Position numbers and translations under genes: made by a program
The notes under the pieces: generated by a model
Database searches by the model: none
What the model was told of the DNA's origin: nothing
Seen by the model: only the letters and a program-made list of their open reading frames with translations
Shown: piece by piece, positions 11,640 through 24,288 of the stretch
Layout: each line of letters starts with the position of its first letter
Position numbering within the stretch: the stretch's first letter is position 1
NCBI GenBank assembly: GCA_017590115.1
Contig: JAGGNK010013114.1
Span: forward strand, 992,001-1,056,000
Direction: 5' to 3'
From: Montifringilla adamsi
Taxonomy: Eukaryota > Chordata > Aves > Passeriformes > Passeridae
Length of the DNA stretch: 64,000 bases

Positions 11640-12120
11640 CACAGGCAATGCCTGAACAAAATATGGTTTGCACGTATGGCCCCATTTATACCTACACTGA
11701 AGGTTTATCCCAATGTAGGCCCAAGAGCAGTAACAGGCTGGCTAAAAGCACAATATCTCTTGGGACACTGCTGCCTTGCATAGTTGTCAGATCTGCAAGA
11801 AATATTGTTAGTACCAGAGGCTGCCAGTGCCTTAAACCATGAAGAAACTTACCAATATTCACCAAAAACTGAAATGAGGTATCAATTTAAAAAAAAACAA
11901 ACATAACACAGCCTCAAAAGCAGCAGCAGGGCAGAGCATTCCCACTTCCAGGTGATGGCAATGGAAAGGCATGGGCAGAAGAAAACCAGCCGCCTTGAAT
12001 GTCAGTGGTGAGGAAACCAAGAGGCGCAGCCTTGCCCAAGGAATGCCTGGAGGGCAGCTGAGCTGCTCTGCTGTGCTCTTGTGGCAGCCCAGCTGGGTCT
12101 GCGTCATAGGAACGCTGTCA
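11640..12120. repeat. Intronic repeat segment, copy B
   Basis: This is the longer partner of 2557-2940, in the same orientation. It keeps a block of about 100 bp, roughly 11972-12078, that is missing from copy A. Small open frames across it on both strands are not conserved between the copies, so it is not coding. Confidence 0.75.
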
Positions 12121-12905
12121 TGTTTGAATTTCTTGACAGATTCTATCAGTTCTTGCAGAGGTAACATGGCAACTAAGGATCACACTTATGTATTTAGAAT
12201 TTAAGATCTGATTTCACTTTTCCCTACAATCAATGAAATCCTTCATTCTATGGGTCAGAAATTACTGTCCCTGGCACTAATAAAACACAGTGTAATGTTT
12301 ATATCTCTCTTTATATAAATGCTTGCAAGCAAGTGAAAAAAAGCAATATTTTCCACAGAATTCTAACACATCTTACACTTGTACAACTCAACACTTTGTG
12401 CACTGAAGAACAAGTCCCTTTACTCAAGTGATCTCATCATACCCTGTTATCCTAATTTTGCACAGGGAGAATGCGCAACCTAATACATAAACTAGTGTCA
12501 AATCTGGACTATGTGTACTCACTACTACCATGCATATTTGCCCATTGCTTTGGGCGTGGTTTCAGGTTTAAGGCAGGCAAGACTTGTGACAGTTTACAAA
12601 CATGCCCTTGGATGCAGCTGATGGCAGTAAGGAAATAGTGCTGATTGATTCCTCTGGGATATTTTGATATTCCCAGTCTTTGGAAATCCATCTGTTCAGT
12701 TCTCTTTGACTTGATCCTGTCCTAGCAACACTCAATGACTCACTAACCAAAGTGTTTGCACCTGCTTAAGAATTGTAGATAAATCTTTTTTCTGCCTGTG
12801 GAAGAGCTTTTCCAATGTGCAAAAGGAGCAAATTGGACATGTTAACATTTATTTAACCATTCCTAACAATGATGGGCCTCCACATATAGATGCATATATA
12901 TATAT

Positions 12906-12908
<3 letters not shown>

Positions 12909-12945
<37 letters not shown>
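12909..12945. repeat. (TG)n microsatellite
   Basis: About 18 perfect TG dinucleotides, directly preceded by a short TA-rich stretch (ATATATATATAT). Intronic, between E15 and E16. Confidence 0.97.
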
Positions 12946-12947
<2 letters not shown>

Positions 12948-13199
12948 ATCTATGCAAACAAACCTTCACAAGAAAATATGGACAAGGTAATTGTTTAACA
13001 ACATTAAAAAAAATTAATCTTATCATTGCAACTTTCATTTCAAATGTCTCAAACGTTGCAGCAGGTGCAACTAGTTTCTGTCTCTCCAGCTTTATACAGA
13101 CCAAGTCAGAATAAATCCTTAATTTAGCAAAGCATTGCTGTGTCTTTTGAGAGGCTGCCTAGATGTGAGGAGAACTACAGGGAAGACAGATATGATTAC

Positions 13200-13274
13200 C
13201 AGCTGAGATTGGTGGCATTTCTGGCATGCCAGATGTTGTGACACTTGAAGAAAGAGGGTTCATTTCACCTAAAT
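13200..13274 (-). CDS. ABI3BP: ABI3BP spacer exon E15 (alpha class)
   Basis: This 75-nt exon has a TCTTTCCAG acceptor and a GTAATC donor, phase 1-1. It encodes DLGEMNPLSSSVTTSGMPEM and then PPISAG. The LSSS..TSG.PE.P.....G arrangement matches alpha exon E18 position by position. Confidence 0.83.
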
Positions 13275-14017
13275 CTGGAAAGATAATCTTGTGTTAAAAG
13301 GCTTAATTGTCTCAGAGCTACCTGAATATCTCAGGACTTTGCAAAGAGGTATTGCTTTGCTAAAATTGAAGCACATGGAAAATTTCTTGCAAGTCAGCTG
13401 GGCATTACTCTGCCATTACTCTCATGGACTGTTAGGCTGGTGTGGAAGTCAATGTGGAAACCATTTTGTTCATACTAATGAGAATTCTTATTACCTAGTA
13501 ATCTTAACATATAGTGCATGGTGGATGGTAAGAAAACACCTTTGGTTCCAGAAAGTAGTTAGGGGACTAGACTTTTAAAGGAAACATTTCACAGAAATCT
13601 GTGTAAGCTTTCTATTCCCTCTCAAAACTAAGTTCTCTCAGCACAGGAAAAAAGAAATCCCAAAACTAAGAAAGGCAGGTCCATAGCTGGGAATCTTAAC
13701 AATGAGAAAAAGCAAACACAGCCAACTAAAGGGAACTCTCCTCTTTGCCTCTGATTCTTCATCTACAATGATGTATAATGAGTGCAGATGAGAATCTAGT
13801 TAACAGCAATAAGTGCATGAATTACTGTGATGGTAACAACCAAAGCAATGCAAAACTTCCAAAAATAGCAGCAAGGATAAAAAAAAAGAAAACAAAATTT
13901 TGAAACTATATTGAAGTCAACTTTTGAATTTTACCCCATGCCATTCTAACAGCTGAAGCTCTGTAGTAATTACAGGCATGGATATTTCCAAATCAGTATT
14001 ATCTCTAGATGCTCTTG

Positions 14018-14140
14018 AAAAAAAACAACAAAAAACCAAAACCAAAAACAAAAAAAAAACCCCAACAAACAAACAAACAAAAAAAAAACCAACAAAAAAA
14101 ACCAAAAAAAAAAAACCTAACAAAAAAACCAACCAAACCT
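14018..14140. repeat. A-rich low-complexity tract
   Basis: Long A runs broken by CC and C (AAAACCAAAACCAAAAACAA and similar). Intronic, between E14 and E15. No coding potential. Confidence 0.85.
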
Positions 14141-14830
14141 GAGAAATAATTTCATGTAAGTAAATTAAGAAGGAACATCTGATGGAGAGAAACTTTACTT
14201 TCCACTGCTCTGCAAAGCATTTATTATTTTTTGCTTATTTATTTCAAAATTAACCTCCTTTTCCATTTCAAATACGATCACTAATTACTTAGCTGAAGAT
14301 GTTAACTTGGGCATTCTCACCTACCTAAGGCTACAGGAAAAACAAGCTATTCCCAAAGCTATAACTCAAAGTATAGCTTAGTTGGAAAGGTCTGGCCTTA
14401 GTTGTGTTGACTTACTTAATTTAAGACAATACATAGGAAAAAAAATCACAGCAAACTCTATGTGAAAAATTGACAGGATAACAGAAATAGAAAAATCTTA
14501 TCATTAAAAAGCATGGTATTTTACTTGACAGGAACAGCCTTAAGCCTTGCAAAATTGAAATCTTTTCCTGACACACCTCTTTGATCATACTGCACCTCTT
14601 TGATCATACTTGCATACTGCAAGCTACTTGCAGACTTGCTTTAAACTTGTGCTCTGCCTGATCACAGGAATGAGGATGGTGATACAGGAGTTGAAAAAAA
14701 TATGATGTAGGGCAACACCCAAGGCGAGTGGTATGCAATGGCTGTCTGAAATCATCAACACGGAAGCAGCAACAAACTTTTCATCACCAACCAATCAAAA
14801 GGCTTTTGAAAGAATATTATTATAATTTAC

Positions 14831-14899
14831 CAGTGCCTGGTATTTCTGAAGATGTAAAAGTCTGGGGAGTAGAAATAACATGAAGAAAGTCATGTGAAA
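14831..14899 (-). CDS. ABI3BP: ABI3BP spacer exon E14 (gamma class)
   Basis: This 69-nt exon has an ATTTTCCAG acceptor and a GTAAAT donor, phase 1-1. It encodes VSHDFLHVISTPQTFTSSEI and then PGTG. Its first half is nearly identical to E16 (SHDFLHV.STPQT in both), which makes this the most recent duplicate pair visible. It is two codons shorter than E16 and E21. Confidence 0.84.
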
Positions 14900-16047
14900 C
14901 TGGAAAATAAAAGCAAAAATAATGCTGTGTTGTTTTGAAGTGATAAGAAACCTGCAACAACATCATATTCCTTCATAAGCTGACAAAACTTCTGGGTAAT
15001 ACTTAACATATTATGTTCCACAGAAAGGTAAAGTCTGAAATGTACAATGACTGATTGTGACTTGAAAATTATTTCCAAAAACACGCATTAATGCATAAAG
15101 CATTTTATGACCAAATTTTTATCAGATTCACATAAAAAGGTGAAATACAGAGTTAAAAAGTGAAAATACAAAGCTAACCAAAATAGGAGAACATACTATT
15201 AATAAAAAGTAGCAAACTACGTCTGCATGGAATTTTTTTCTAGGATCAGGAAGGACAATATTCTGGTGCTAAAACTGGAGAAGGAAAAAGGATGACAAAA
15301 CAGGAGCTGGACCAAATGAAACATAGAATCTGCCTTTGTCAGACAAGTGAACAGCTGACTGTTGTAATCAATCTCCCCCTAGTAATGGATTTCCTTCAAT
15401 GTTAATTTCTTCCAAAAACATATGCATCAGGCATACTATTGGCATGCTGAGGAAATGAAATCTTTCTAACTGGCTCTTATTTTATTATTTTTTTTCCTTA
15501 TTTTGGAAAACTGTCTGTTGCCCCAGGCAAATAACATCTTTAAAGTAATAAAAACACATAATAGAAATTTTGTTAGGATTAACTAGAAAGCATCTGAATC
15601 TTCAGTGATATGTTTTTATAGTGCCAGTTTAGAAATCTGGGCAGAATTATATCTATGTTTATACAGAAAGGCTAAAAGAGTGATAGTTTCAAAATATGTT
15701 GGAATTTCTTTGGTTTTCATTAATCTCTTACAACTCAGAATTCTTCAGCAAATCAGGATATTCTATTTATGAAACTCAGGTGAGGACAGTCCTATTTAAA
15801 TTTGATAAAGTCAAATTTACTTTTAAAACTAAGAATTACATGCTGTTGCCAAACATGGAAAAAACCCCTGAATCACTAGCTTAGTACTTCACATAGACTG
15901 TCATAAAGAGATTTAATACTTGATGCAGTACTTTCATACCCACAGTTATTCTTCATTTACATCAAACTGAACAAACTATTTAATGAGGGCACTGTCTGCA
16001 CCAAAAATTCCCAGCTGTCAGGAGGATTAACTCATGAGAACCATTAC

Positions 16048-16122
16048 CAGGTCGGGTTGGTTGCACTTCCATGGTACTGGACGGTTTGGATCCCGAAGAA
16101 ACAGTCTGTTTTTCCTCAAAAG
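16048..16122 (-). CDS. ABI3BP: ABI3BP spacer exon E13 (alpha class)
   Basis: This 75-nt exon has a TTTTTTCAG acceptor and a GTAATG donor, phase 1-1. It encodes AFEEKQTVSSGSKPSSTMEV and then QPTRPG. It aligns over its full length with E18 (AFDENQHISS start, same length, Pro-Gly end). It lies 508 nt after E12, so beta and alpha form a close pair here, as they do at E17/E18. Confidence 0.85.
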
Positions 16123-16630
16123 CTGAAAAAAGAAGCTAAGCTTAAAATGCTGAGAGAGCTGTGGCTTGGTGGATTAGCATCAAACAGTTGAGCGAAGGCT
16201 GTGCTTTTCCAGAGGATGGTCACACTAAGCTGAGCAAGATGGCAGATGGCCTCAAGTGAGATGTGATACAATGGCTGCGACACGGGGAGGGGATGGCTGG
16301 AAAAACAGGTTTCTGGCCTTGGAATGCAAGTGCCACATGCTTGAAAGAACTCTTACCAGCCAGGAATTCTCTCTTATTAAGTTTTCTGGGTAAGAGCTGC
16401 AGCTATACCGAAAGAAATAAGATAACGACAAGATATGACAACACTTACAACACTATCTTTGGGCAGTTTTTAAACTAAAAACAGATACATTCTTCAGGAG
16501 GTTACACAGACACAAGGATGATGAATAAGCAGCTCTCTGTGAATGTTGGTAGCCAAGATTAAAATTTGCAGATCTATATGATGCCAAGATAATGGAAAAA
16601 AACCCCCCACAGAACTAATCTGCTATTTAC

Positions 16631-16696
16631 CCATTTCCATCTCTCTTTTTTCTGCAGAAGGTGGAGATATGGATTTCAAGGCTGGACTCTGAGTAG
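16631..16696 (-). CDS. ABI3BP: ABI3BP spacer exon E12 (beta class)
   Basis: This 66-nt exon has a GCTCTTAG acceptor and a GTAAAT donor, phase 1-1. It encodes ATQSPALKSISPPSAEKREM followed by EMG. TQSP..KS.SP is shared with E20, and the end (Glu-Met-Gly or Val-Met-Gly) with E17 and E19. The intron sequence at the acceptor (CTTAG preceded by similar bases) is also shared among the beta exons. Confidence 0.84.
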
Positions 16697-17472
16697 CTAA
16701 GAGCAAACACGAAACAAATTTTATCATTCCAAGACAGACTATTTTGGCAAGTGATATAAAATCTAATTACAACTGTAACTAGTAAGGGTTTTTTTTGTTT
16801 GAATGTCTCTTTGCTCCATTAATTTCTACCCCATTCATATTTAGCATACCCTATCTAATCAAGCTGAATCCTTACTACTTAAGAGGATTTTATTCACAGC
16901 AAGACAGCTACAACACAACATTTGATATTCACACCACTTGCAGGTCTCTAGTCACTACTGCAATATGTATAACTATTTTTAAAGAAGTTGTAATGGTAAA
17001 AGATAAGAGAAGAGTTGTACAATGAAATTAGTGAAATAATTGTTGAAGTTAGTAACAGCACCTACTACCTGTCATCTGTGATGAGGATTATTACAAAGAC
17101 CTTCTGGTTTCTTCACTATGGATAAGTATGGATAACCTGAAGTGTGTTTTAATGAAAATGGAGTCAAGATGGAATTGGGCACTCTTACCCAAAAGTCATC
17201 ATGAACAAGCTTCCACCATGTGCAGGTTTTGCACTACTGTGCTGCTACTGATCCTACTTAGCTGTGTGTACTGGTCAGTAAGTATTTTTTTTCCTGTTAA
17301 AACCCCCATTCAAATAATTAGGTGTAGTATTCATTTCTAGTACAGGAAATATGAATATACATGCCAAAAAGTGAACAGCCTTTTTTTTCACACATTGGAT
17401 CTGCTTTCCCATTTACTTTCAATCTACCTTATCACATTAACAATTTGGATCCTGGGTTACTATCCTGATGTA

Positions 17473-17541
17473 GTCGGACTCAGCAGCTGGACCAGATGAT
17501 CACTGTAGGTCCCTTGCAAATGGAACCACTCTATTCTATAT
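17473..17541 (+). mobile_element. CR1 LINE 3'-end fragment
   Basis: The text GGACCAGATGATCACTGTAG, then GTCCCTTGCAA and finally CTATTCTATA matches the 3' tail of avian CR1 in sense orientation. Only about 70 bp remains recognisable. Confidence 0.7.
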
Positions 17542-19271
17542 TTCTAGAGAAGAAAACGCTGCCAACAAAAGCCATATGATTCACAGCTTTTGGCAAAAGC
17601 TTCTATTGATCCTTTTACACCCAGCAAGAACTATAAGAGGTCTCCCAAAGGCTTCAGAACATTGAAGGCATGTTCACAAAGCTATCTTTTCTAAAACATT
17701 TGAATCCAAAATATACTGACCACACAGAAAGTTTACAAAACAAAGGAGAGATCTCCCTCTAGCACAATCCAGATAGAAAAATAAAGAAAAAAATTCTTCA
17801 GGGGAACTAGGGCAGGATACAGGTCACACACATTTGAACTTCATAAATAAAATTTGCTTTCTTTGCTGGTTTTTATGACAGCAGGAGATCAAGGCATGCA
17901 GAGGCACAGTGCAGAGAAATCTCCTCTGTATTACCATGCCCTGACTCACACAGAATATGTTCGTCTTCAACACTGATTTCATGAAGAGCACAGATGCTCC
18001 CTTTGACCCAATGGCTGGGCCTAGCCTCACATAACGAAATCCCACTTTTGCCAAGTGAAACTATTCAAAGGGAAGGGAGGACATGAGAACAAAACCATAA
18101 TAAATACTTGAATGAAAACACTTATTTTTTCCTCAAATGTTGCTATTATTCCACCTTTAACACTGACACCAACATAGGATTAGATTATTATTTCTTTTTT
18201 TATAGAAAGAAAAAATACTTCACATCCCTAGCAATTTTCAGTTTTTCAGTACATTTATAGCAAATAGGCTCTTAAATAATTGTGTTTCTCTTTTTCCAGT
18301 GCTGCTGGTAATTGGATTTAACCAGATGTCTCTTCCCATCCCCTCAAATGTATCTGGGAAAGAGCTGTCAAAAAAATCTATCAAATTAAGAACAGATTAT
18401 GAAGATTATTTTCATGTTCTTGAGAATCTACTTCAAATATGCATTTCAAGAACTAAGAGGTTTTCCTGTAAATTATTTTAAAATTTTGCAGACTAGATTA
18501 AGCAAAAGTATGCCGTCCTAATAAGCCAGCATTATTCTATAATAACTTCTTGACTTATGCTTAATGACAGAGAAATGCATCTGATCCAAGGGCCCTCCAG
18601 GTAACTAGTGTAATAGCTGTTAATACTGAAAGCAGCAACAAGCAACAGTTCTGGTGGAATGAGCTATTTTAACACAAACACAGAGAAAATACAGGCCTGT
18701 TATGAAATCAGAGGTCTTGAGAAAGGGAGACACAGGGTACAATGTTGAGGTACAATGTAGAGAGCAGAGGCACGAGATGATGAGAGGTGGGACTAAGGTT
18801 GGCACTGGACACCCCCTGCCACAAACAGCTCATAACATCAGCTGTAAAAACTGAACACTTGGAACTGGACAAAAATTAGCTTAGGGTAACAACAAGGACA
18901 CAGAAATAATATCTACCACACACAAATGGTCCCCTATGCAGTGAGCTCACACCTGAGATGTCTCCCAGCAGAAGAGAGAAAGAAGGGAGGAAGAAGAAAG
19001 CATCCACACAAACATCATATTCTTCCCAGCACAGGACTCCAGATGCTCATAACTTGCTGAAATCCCGTCTCATCACCAACACAAGCATCAAAGCACTAAG
19101 TTTAGGGTCCAATTATGTAATGAAGGGGTGCACATAGTGCCATAAAAAGGGCACAATATAAGACGTTTGTGTGTTACTGTTTTAATTACATTGCTTCTCT
19201 TATTGGAGCAAGCTTTGTGAAGATAATTTTTCAGTAAAGTCTTTACTCATATTTACAAAGAAAGTAATTAC

Positions 19272-19346
19272 CAAGTTCTGTCAATGGACTTTTTGGAGCA
19301 TCAGGGATTCTGGATCCAGAAGGAAGTAGCTGTATTTCGTTAGAAG
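19272..19346 (-). CDS. ABI3BP: ABI3BP spacer exon E11 (alpha class)
   Basis: This 75-nt exon has a CATAG acceptor and a GTAATT donor, phase 1-1. It encodes ASNEIQLLPSGSRIPDAPKS and then PLTELG. The A-x-x-E-x-Q start and the SGS in mid-exon align with E13, so I place it in the alpha class of repeated exons. Confidence 0.78.
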
Positions 19347-20631
19347 CTATGAACGAAATAAGAAAAAGAACCAAAAAGTCTCTCAATTAAGAATAATACA
19401 AGGCACAACATGGACTTATATTTGGCTTCTGGACCACACACTCCTGAAAAAAATGAGAATTAATAAAAAAAGAAAAAGTGGTTCCAACCTAGAGAAAAAC
19501 CCACATAAATTGTCATTTAAAAGCTATGGGGAATATGAAGGAAGCCTTTTTTTCCCTAATTGTTAAACAAAGATCCATCAATTGTGGGAATTTGACAATG
19601 AACATCTGTCAGTAACTGTGAGCACCTAGTTTAAAATTAATCAATGATCCATCTTGATTAATTTTCATATTTTAATCTTTGAAACATAGCAAAACGAAGG
19701 AAAGTTTGTATGGTTAAAAAAAGGCAATTAGAAATTAAAATGAAATTAGATTGACTGCTGGTTTCACTTCAGTAAATTCTGGAAATCTGCTGTCAAATTT
19801 AAATGAAAAAAGAAAAAAGTGCAAGTAAGACATTAATGTGAATCCACAGGATTGTGTAGAATGCATTTATTGAGAAGCATTAGCAGTCCTCTTCATGGGA
19901 AGATCTGCATTTCAGTCCTGCAAACATTCCTGGTCCTTCCCTTTATCATGTATCCTCCTGAATGCAGGCTAGCTGTGCTTTAGAAAAATCTAAGTTTAAA
20001 AAAATATAATTAAATACAACTTCAAGTTTAGATTTGTCCTCATAATTTTTCATGGCTCAGGGAAGAAAATACAAGCAATAAAATCAACATTAGAGAATTT
20101 AGAATTCTGAATAACAGAATCACAAAACTAACCATACAACACTGAGATAAAAAAATTTAAAAAATCAGTAGAGCTTCTCTTTCCTTCAAGGCAAATGCAG
20201 TTATATCCCGTCACATGCTATATAAAATTGCTCTTACTCATTGCTGTTGGTGTTACCTAAATGAATCTGTAATCAGAAGAAAATCAAAGAGGTAATTATT
20301 TAAATTCTATCACTGAGGTCAATTTACAGATGGAAATTTTATGTTATGTCAAACATGCAGATCACATAGACAGAAAGCATTAACTTCAAAAATAAAATAG
20401 AATCACACAGTGAAATCTGTGAAGGCCACAGTTCAGCCAGAGCTAGGTGCACCCTGCTTTACAATTCATTCCAGTATTAGTCACTGGAACCACAAAAGAA
20501 ACCAGAATATTTTAATCAGGACTTCCTTTGGAGCCAACGCAAAGAGGATGCAGCGAGTAGTAGAAAAATTCTGCTGAAGGTAAACAAGCGTTTAATGCAG
20601 AAAGAATGTAAAAAGCAGAAAAATTAGTTAC

Positions 20632-20712
20632 CCGGTATGTTTTGAGTTGGAACCAATTTGGGTTTAGGTGTCGATCTAAAATCTTCAGGTCCATGTGTTT
20701 TCTCAGCCTGAG
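20632..20712 (-). CDS. ABI3BP: ABI3BP spacer exon E10
   Basis: This 81-nt exon has a TTTCTTCTAG acceptor and a GTAACT donor, phase 1-1. It encodes AQAEKTHGPEDF, then RSTPKPKLVPTQNIPG. It is Pro/Lys/Thr-rich like the mammalian spacer. I do not see a second copy of it in the window. Function beyond extended, probably O-glycosylated spacer is not visible. Confidence 0.82.
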
Positions 20713-22834
20713 CTAGAAGAAAGAAGCTTAATGTAATTTAAAATCCCCCTGAACTTCTCTTGATTTACTACTCAAAGACTGATGCTTTTCTTGTTACCAT
20801 TTCATACCACATGATTAGAATGATTTCTACAGCAGTTCAACTCCATCATGATTAATATTTACTTTTGTTTTCAGATGTGAAATCTATATGATATTTTAGA
20901 TTTATTTTGCTGCAGTTTCATATTAACAAAAGAAAATAAAAGTAATGAACAGCAAAGTTAAGGTCAGAAACTCACACTGTACTTCTGTTACAGCCTCTTA
21001 AATTCATTATAATAGATTATAAACAAGATCCATTACATCACAAAGTAATTTACACAAAATATTTACAAATATTTTCCCTGATATTCTGAATGGTTTTTAA
21101 TCCTTCTAATATAAAGATTTTCAGGAACGTAATAAATACTCACCTGCAATATCCCAGATCTTTCAATTTTCTAGTAATTATAAAACTTGTTAGGTAATAG
21201 GATAGGTTTTGATTTCCATTCATTCTTCTAATTGTACATTTTTAGAGTAATACACAGGCAGTTTATTAAACAGCAATTAAATGCACCTAAACTGAATTGC
21301 TGGCCACATTTTAATATACTCTGCAAGCTGTTTCACATCACAATTAATGCCAATAGTAAGTCAAGGTCACTTCTTTCATCTGCATCTTGCTGGAGATCCC
21401 AGAGGTGTTTAATCAGTCATGCAGTACTCAGAATTGGTCATCTAAGACTGTAAAATGCCAAGGCCTATGGGTATGGAACACAGAATGGTAAAGTCTCAGC
21501 CTTGAATGCCACAAGCACATTAATGCGCTCCACAGAGCAAATTGCACACTATTTAGTACTTGGAAGAGATCTTTAATATTGATGGTAGGCATTAATATAG
21601 CACTAAGTTTTAGTATTAATTTAATAAAAGATCACTTTCTTTTTGAGACACATTAGAAGACATTTTGGTTTTTCCTGCATGCTCTCCAAGCTTTTTCCAC
21701 AATCTACTTAACACAGTTCAAGCAAGAGCTGATCATAGAGGTTTATAAGCTTCTTATTTCATTTAGTGAAAATAAAATGTACTGTTTCCCAGTTCTAAAT
21801 AGTAGGATTTGGGCGATATTACGGTTATGACAATTACACTATTTTCTAGTTTGGAGTATGTGTCACACAGTCTGAAGCCCTTACAGATGCCATTTGTTAT
21901 GGCTCAGTTTATCTTCTAAGCCAGTCACAGTGCTGTCACTGCCATCAGTGCAAGGAGGAGTTCATTGTCCGGAGAAGGCAGAGCATTTCTCTCTATGAAA
22001 CTTGTGGGAGAGAATTCACTCATAAGAAATACTGAAGCAACAACTAACTACCTGTACCTCAGGAGCAGTTCAAAATCTAACATTTCTTGTTGGTGAGGTG
22101 CAATAATGAAAAAAACCCCAAACACAAGCAAATACAGAACTCATGATATTTTGAATTTTTTCTTTTTTAGAGGTCAGAGGGTTTACACGCAGATGAAATG
22201 TGTCTTTGCTGAGCAAGCTGAGCAAGACAAAACATGCCTAGAGTTAGAACAAAAGAAATCAAGCCCTCAGTTTTGCACAAAACATTGTAGGAATGACATG
22301 AAAATAAGACAGATATTTTCGTTAAAAAGAAGATACAGGAAGAAGAAAGTTTAGGCTCTGAAAGCTAAACTAGAGAAAAGAGAAATGCCTCTGACTATTC
22401 CAGGACAGCAGGTAAGCTAGGCCTGTTGTAGTGGTTCAAGGCTGTCTGCAAAGTAAAGCATCAACACAGCCAAGTTATTTTATCATCACAGCATGGAATA
22501 CAGCAAGAATGCAGCCAAGCAATGCTTCTTAAACTGTTTCCTCTGATTTCTCTTGACTCTCTTTTCATCTTCATAATGGTGAAAGACATTATGATGAAAA
22601 CATTAATCTCACTCCTGATATACCTGTGAGCACAAGGGGAACTCTTCAGAGGGCAGAAGGAGGACAGGAGGAGCAGGACTTGGGAGATGTGGCAGCAAAG
22701 GAGTTATTTCAACTGAACATTAACCCTGGTTAATGGAGTCACAGGTGGCACTTTTCATTTCAAGCCTATTCCGTATTTCACAAATCTAATTCACTAAATT
22801 TGTAGTATAACCCCTCACATAAATAACTAGATTT

Positions 22835-22879
22835 CTTTTTTTTTGCTTTTCTTTCTTTTTTTTTTTTTTTTTTTTTTTT
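22835..22879. repeat. Poly-T tract
   Basis: T runs ending in 24 consecutive T, directly before the 35-bp tandem duplication. Confidence 0.9.
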
Positions 22880-22908
22880 AAGAGAAACTAGTTCTTTCAT
22901 GTCCCAGA

Positions 22909-22978
22909 CTAATGTGCTCTAATGTGTATTTCTAAGGGTTGGTCTAATGTGCTCTAATGTGTATTTCTAAGGATCGGT
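22909..22978. repeat. Tandem duplication, two copies, 35-bp period
   Basis: CTAATGTGCTCTAATGTGTA starts at 22909 and again at 22944. Each copy also contains an internal half-repeat (CTAATGTG twice). It follows a long T tract at 22856-22879. Confidence 0.9.
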
Positions 22979-24223
22979 GAGCTCCAATTTCCCTGTGAAG
23001 TTAATAGAAAGACACATTTAGCAGAGAAAAAAAGTTTCAGGAGTAGTTTGAGGTATATTAGACAACAATTCAAAGATTGAGGAAAACACCAGAGATTTGA
23101 GCTGTTGTGTTAAGAATAAATTAGTCCTGAGTGGAAGATATTGTAACAAGCCTGGCAAAAACAAAGAATGAAAGAGCTTACTAACAAGTCTTTCCATGGA
23201 AATGCATGCCAAGGGAGGGGACGATTGAAATAAAGAAAATGATGGAATGCCTGGTAGACAAATACATGAAAAAAGTTACTAAACTGTGTCACATCACAGA
23301 ACACACCCTTTGATGAAGAGCCAGTGGAATACAAGAGCAGCCCAGCCCACAGAGCCTTTCAGATAGACTGCTTGCTGAAATACTTGGAGCTCCCTTCTCT
23401 TCTAGCGTGGCTGATGATACAACAGCTGCTACAGCACAGAGCTCCTGCTAAATCACTGTGCTCTTGCCAGTCTGGCACCAGTCCTTAAACCTTCCACAGC
23501 AAATAATTGTTATGCTTTACTCAAAGAATCCAGTATGATTTTTCAAACAGCAATGTCTGAATTAAATATATTGAAGTAGATCCTATTGCTAAACTCAATT
23601 AATTATGTCTATATACTAAACTGTTTAAATGCAACCCTTGCAAAGGGTTGGTGCTCAGATCTCTCACCTAAGTTACTCACAGAAGTATACTTCAGCATTT
23701 TAGCCAGACAAGTTATTTTTCCATATTCCATGGCAAGACAGAATTACACTTGAACATTTTTCTTTTAAAGGATTTATTTTAACTTCCCTGTTTCCTGATT
23801 TCCTTTTTTTTTTCCTCTTTAACTGAATACTGTAATCACAATGGAGAGTGACATACTCTTACTTTAACAAGAGGCACTGGTGCTGAGATCAACAAATACT
23901 ATCTGAATGGAATCAACAAATAATATCTGAAAGGAATGGTCACCACAGGAAAAAAAAGTCATGGAAGCAAAATCACAAAGGAAGCTTGAAATGGAAGATG
24001 AAAATTATTCTAAATATTTCAGTAAGTAACTATTGGTGTGAGAGCAATAAGAATATGTTTAGTTGTGAAAAATTATTACTAAATTGTTACAAGGAAAGAG
24101 AGTATTTGCCAATTATTACCAGAGTAATGAAAACTTCTCCAACTTCATAAACACACAATTCGGTGCTGTGTCTAGACATGGCACTGTTTATGGTTAGAAA
24201 TTGTACACGTTGGTACATAAACT

Positions 24224-24288
24224 GGAAAGGAAAGGAAAGGAAAGGAAAGGAAAGGAAAGGAAAGGAAAGGAAAGGAAAGGAAAGGAAA
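24224..24288. repeat. (GGAAA)n microsatellite
   Basis: Thirteen perfect pentanucleotide units. Intronic, between E9 and E10. Confidence 0.97.

Noticed and set aside
17179..17240. Beta-exon-like donor (TTTTGG followed by GTAAGA) on the minus strand
   Set aside because: The phase-1 reading hits a stop after about 13 codons and no beta motif is visible.
20117..20470. Text resembling a CR1 start (AACAGAATCACAAAA, AATAGAATCACACAG)
   Set aside because: The sequence after these short matches does not follow the CR1 order.
21143..21169. Possible 27-nt microexon with a GTGAGT donor on the minus strand (reads KIERSGILQ in phase 0)
   Set aside because: In the phase required by its neighbours it contains a stop codon.
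24122..24175. Open minus-strand stretch with a GTAATA donor near the GGAAA microsatellite
   Set aside because: The apparent exon is 52 nt, does not keep frame, and its Cys-containing translation does not resemble the spacer.
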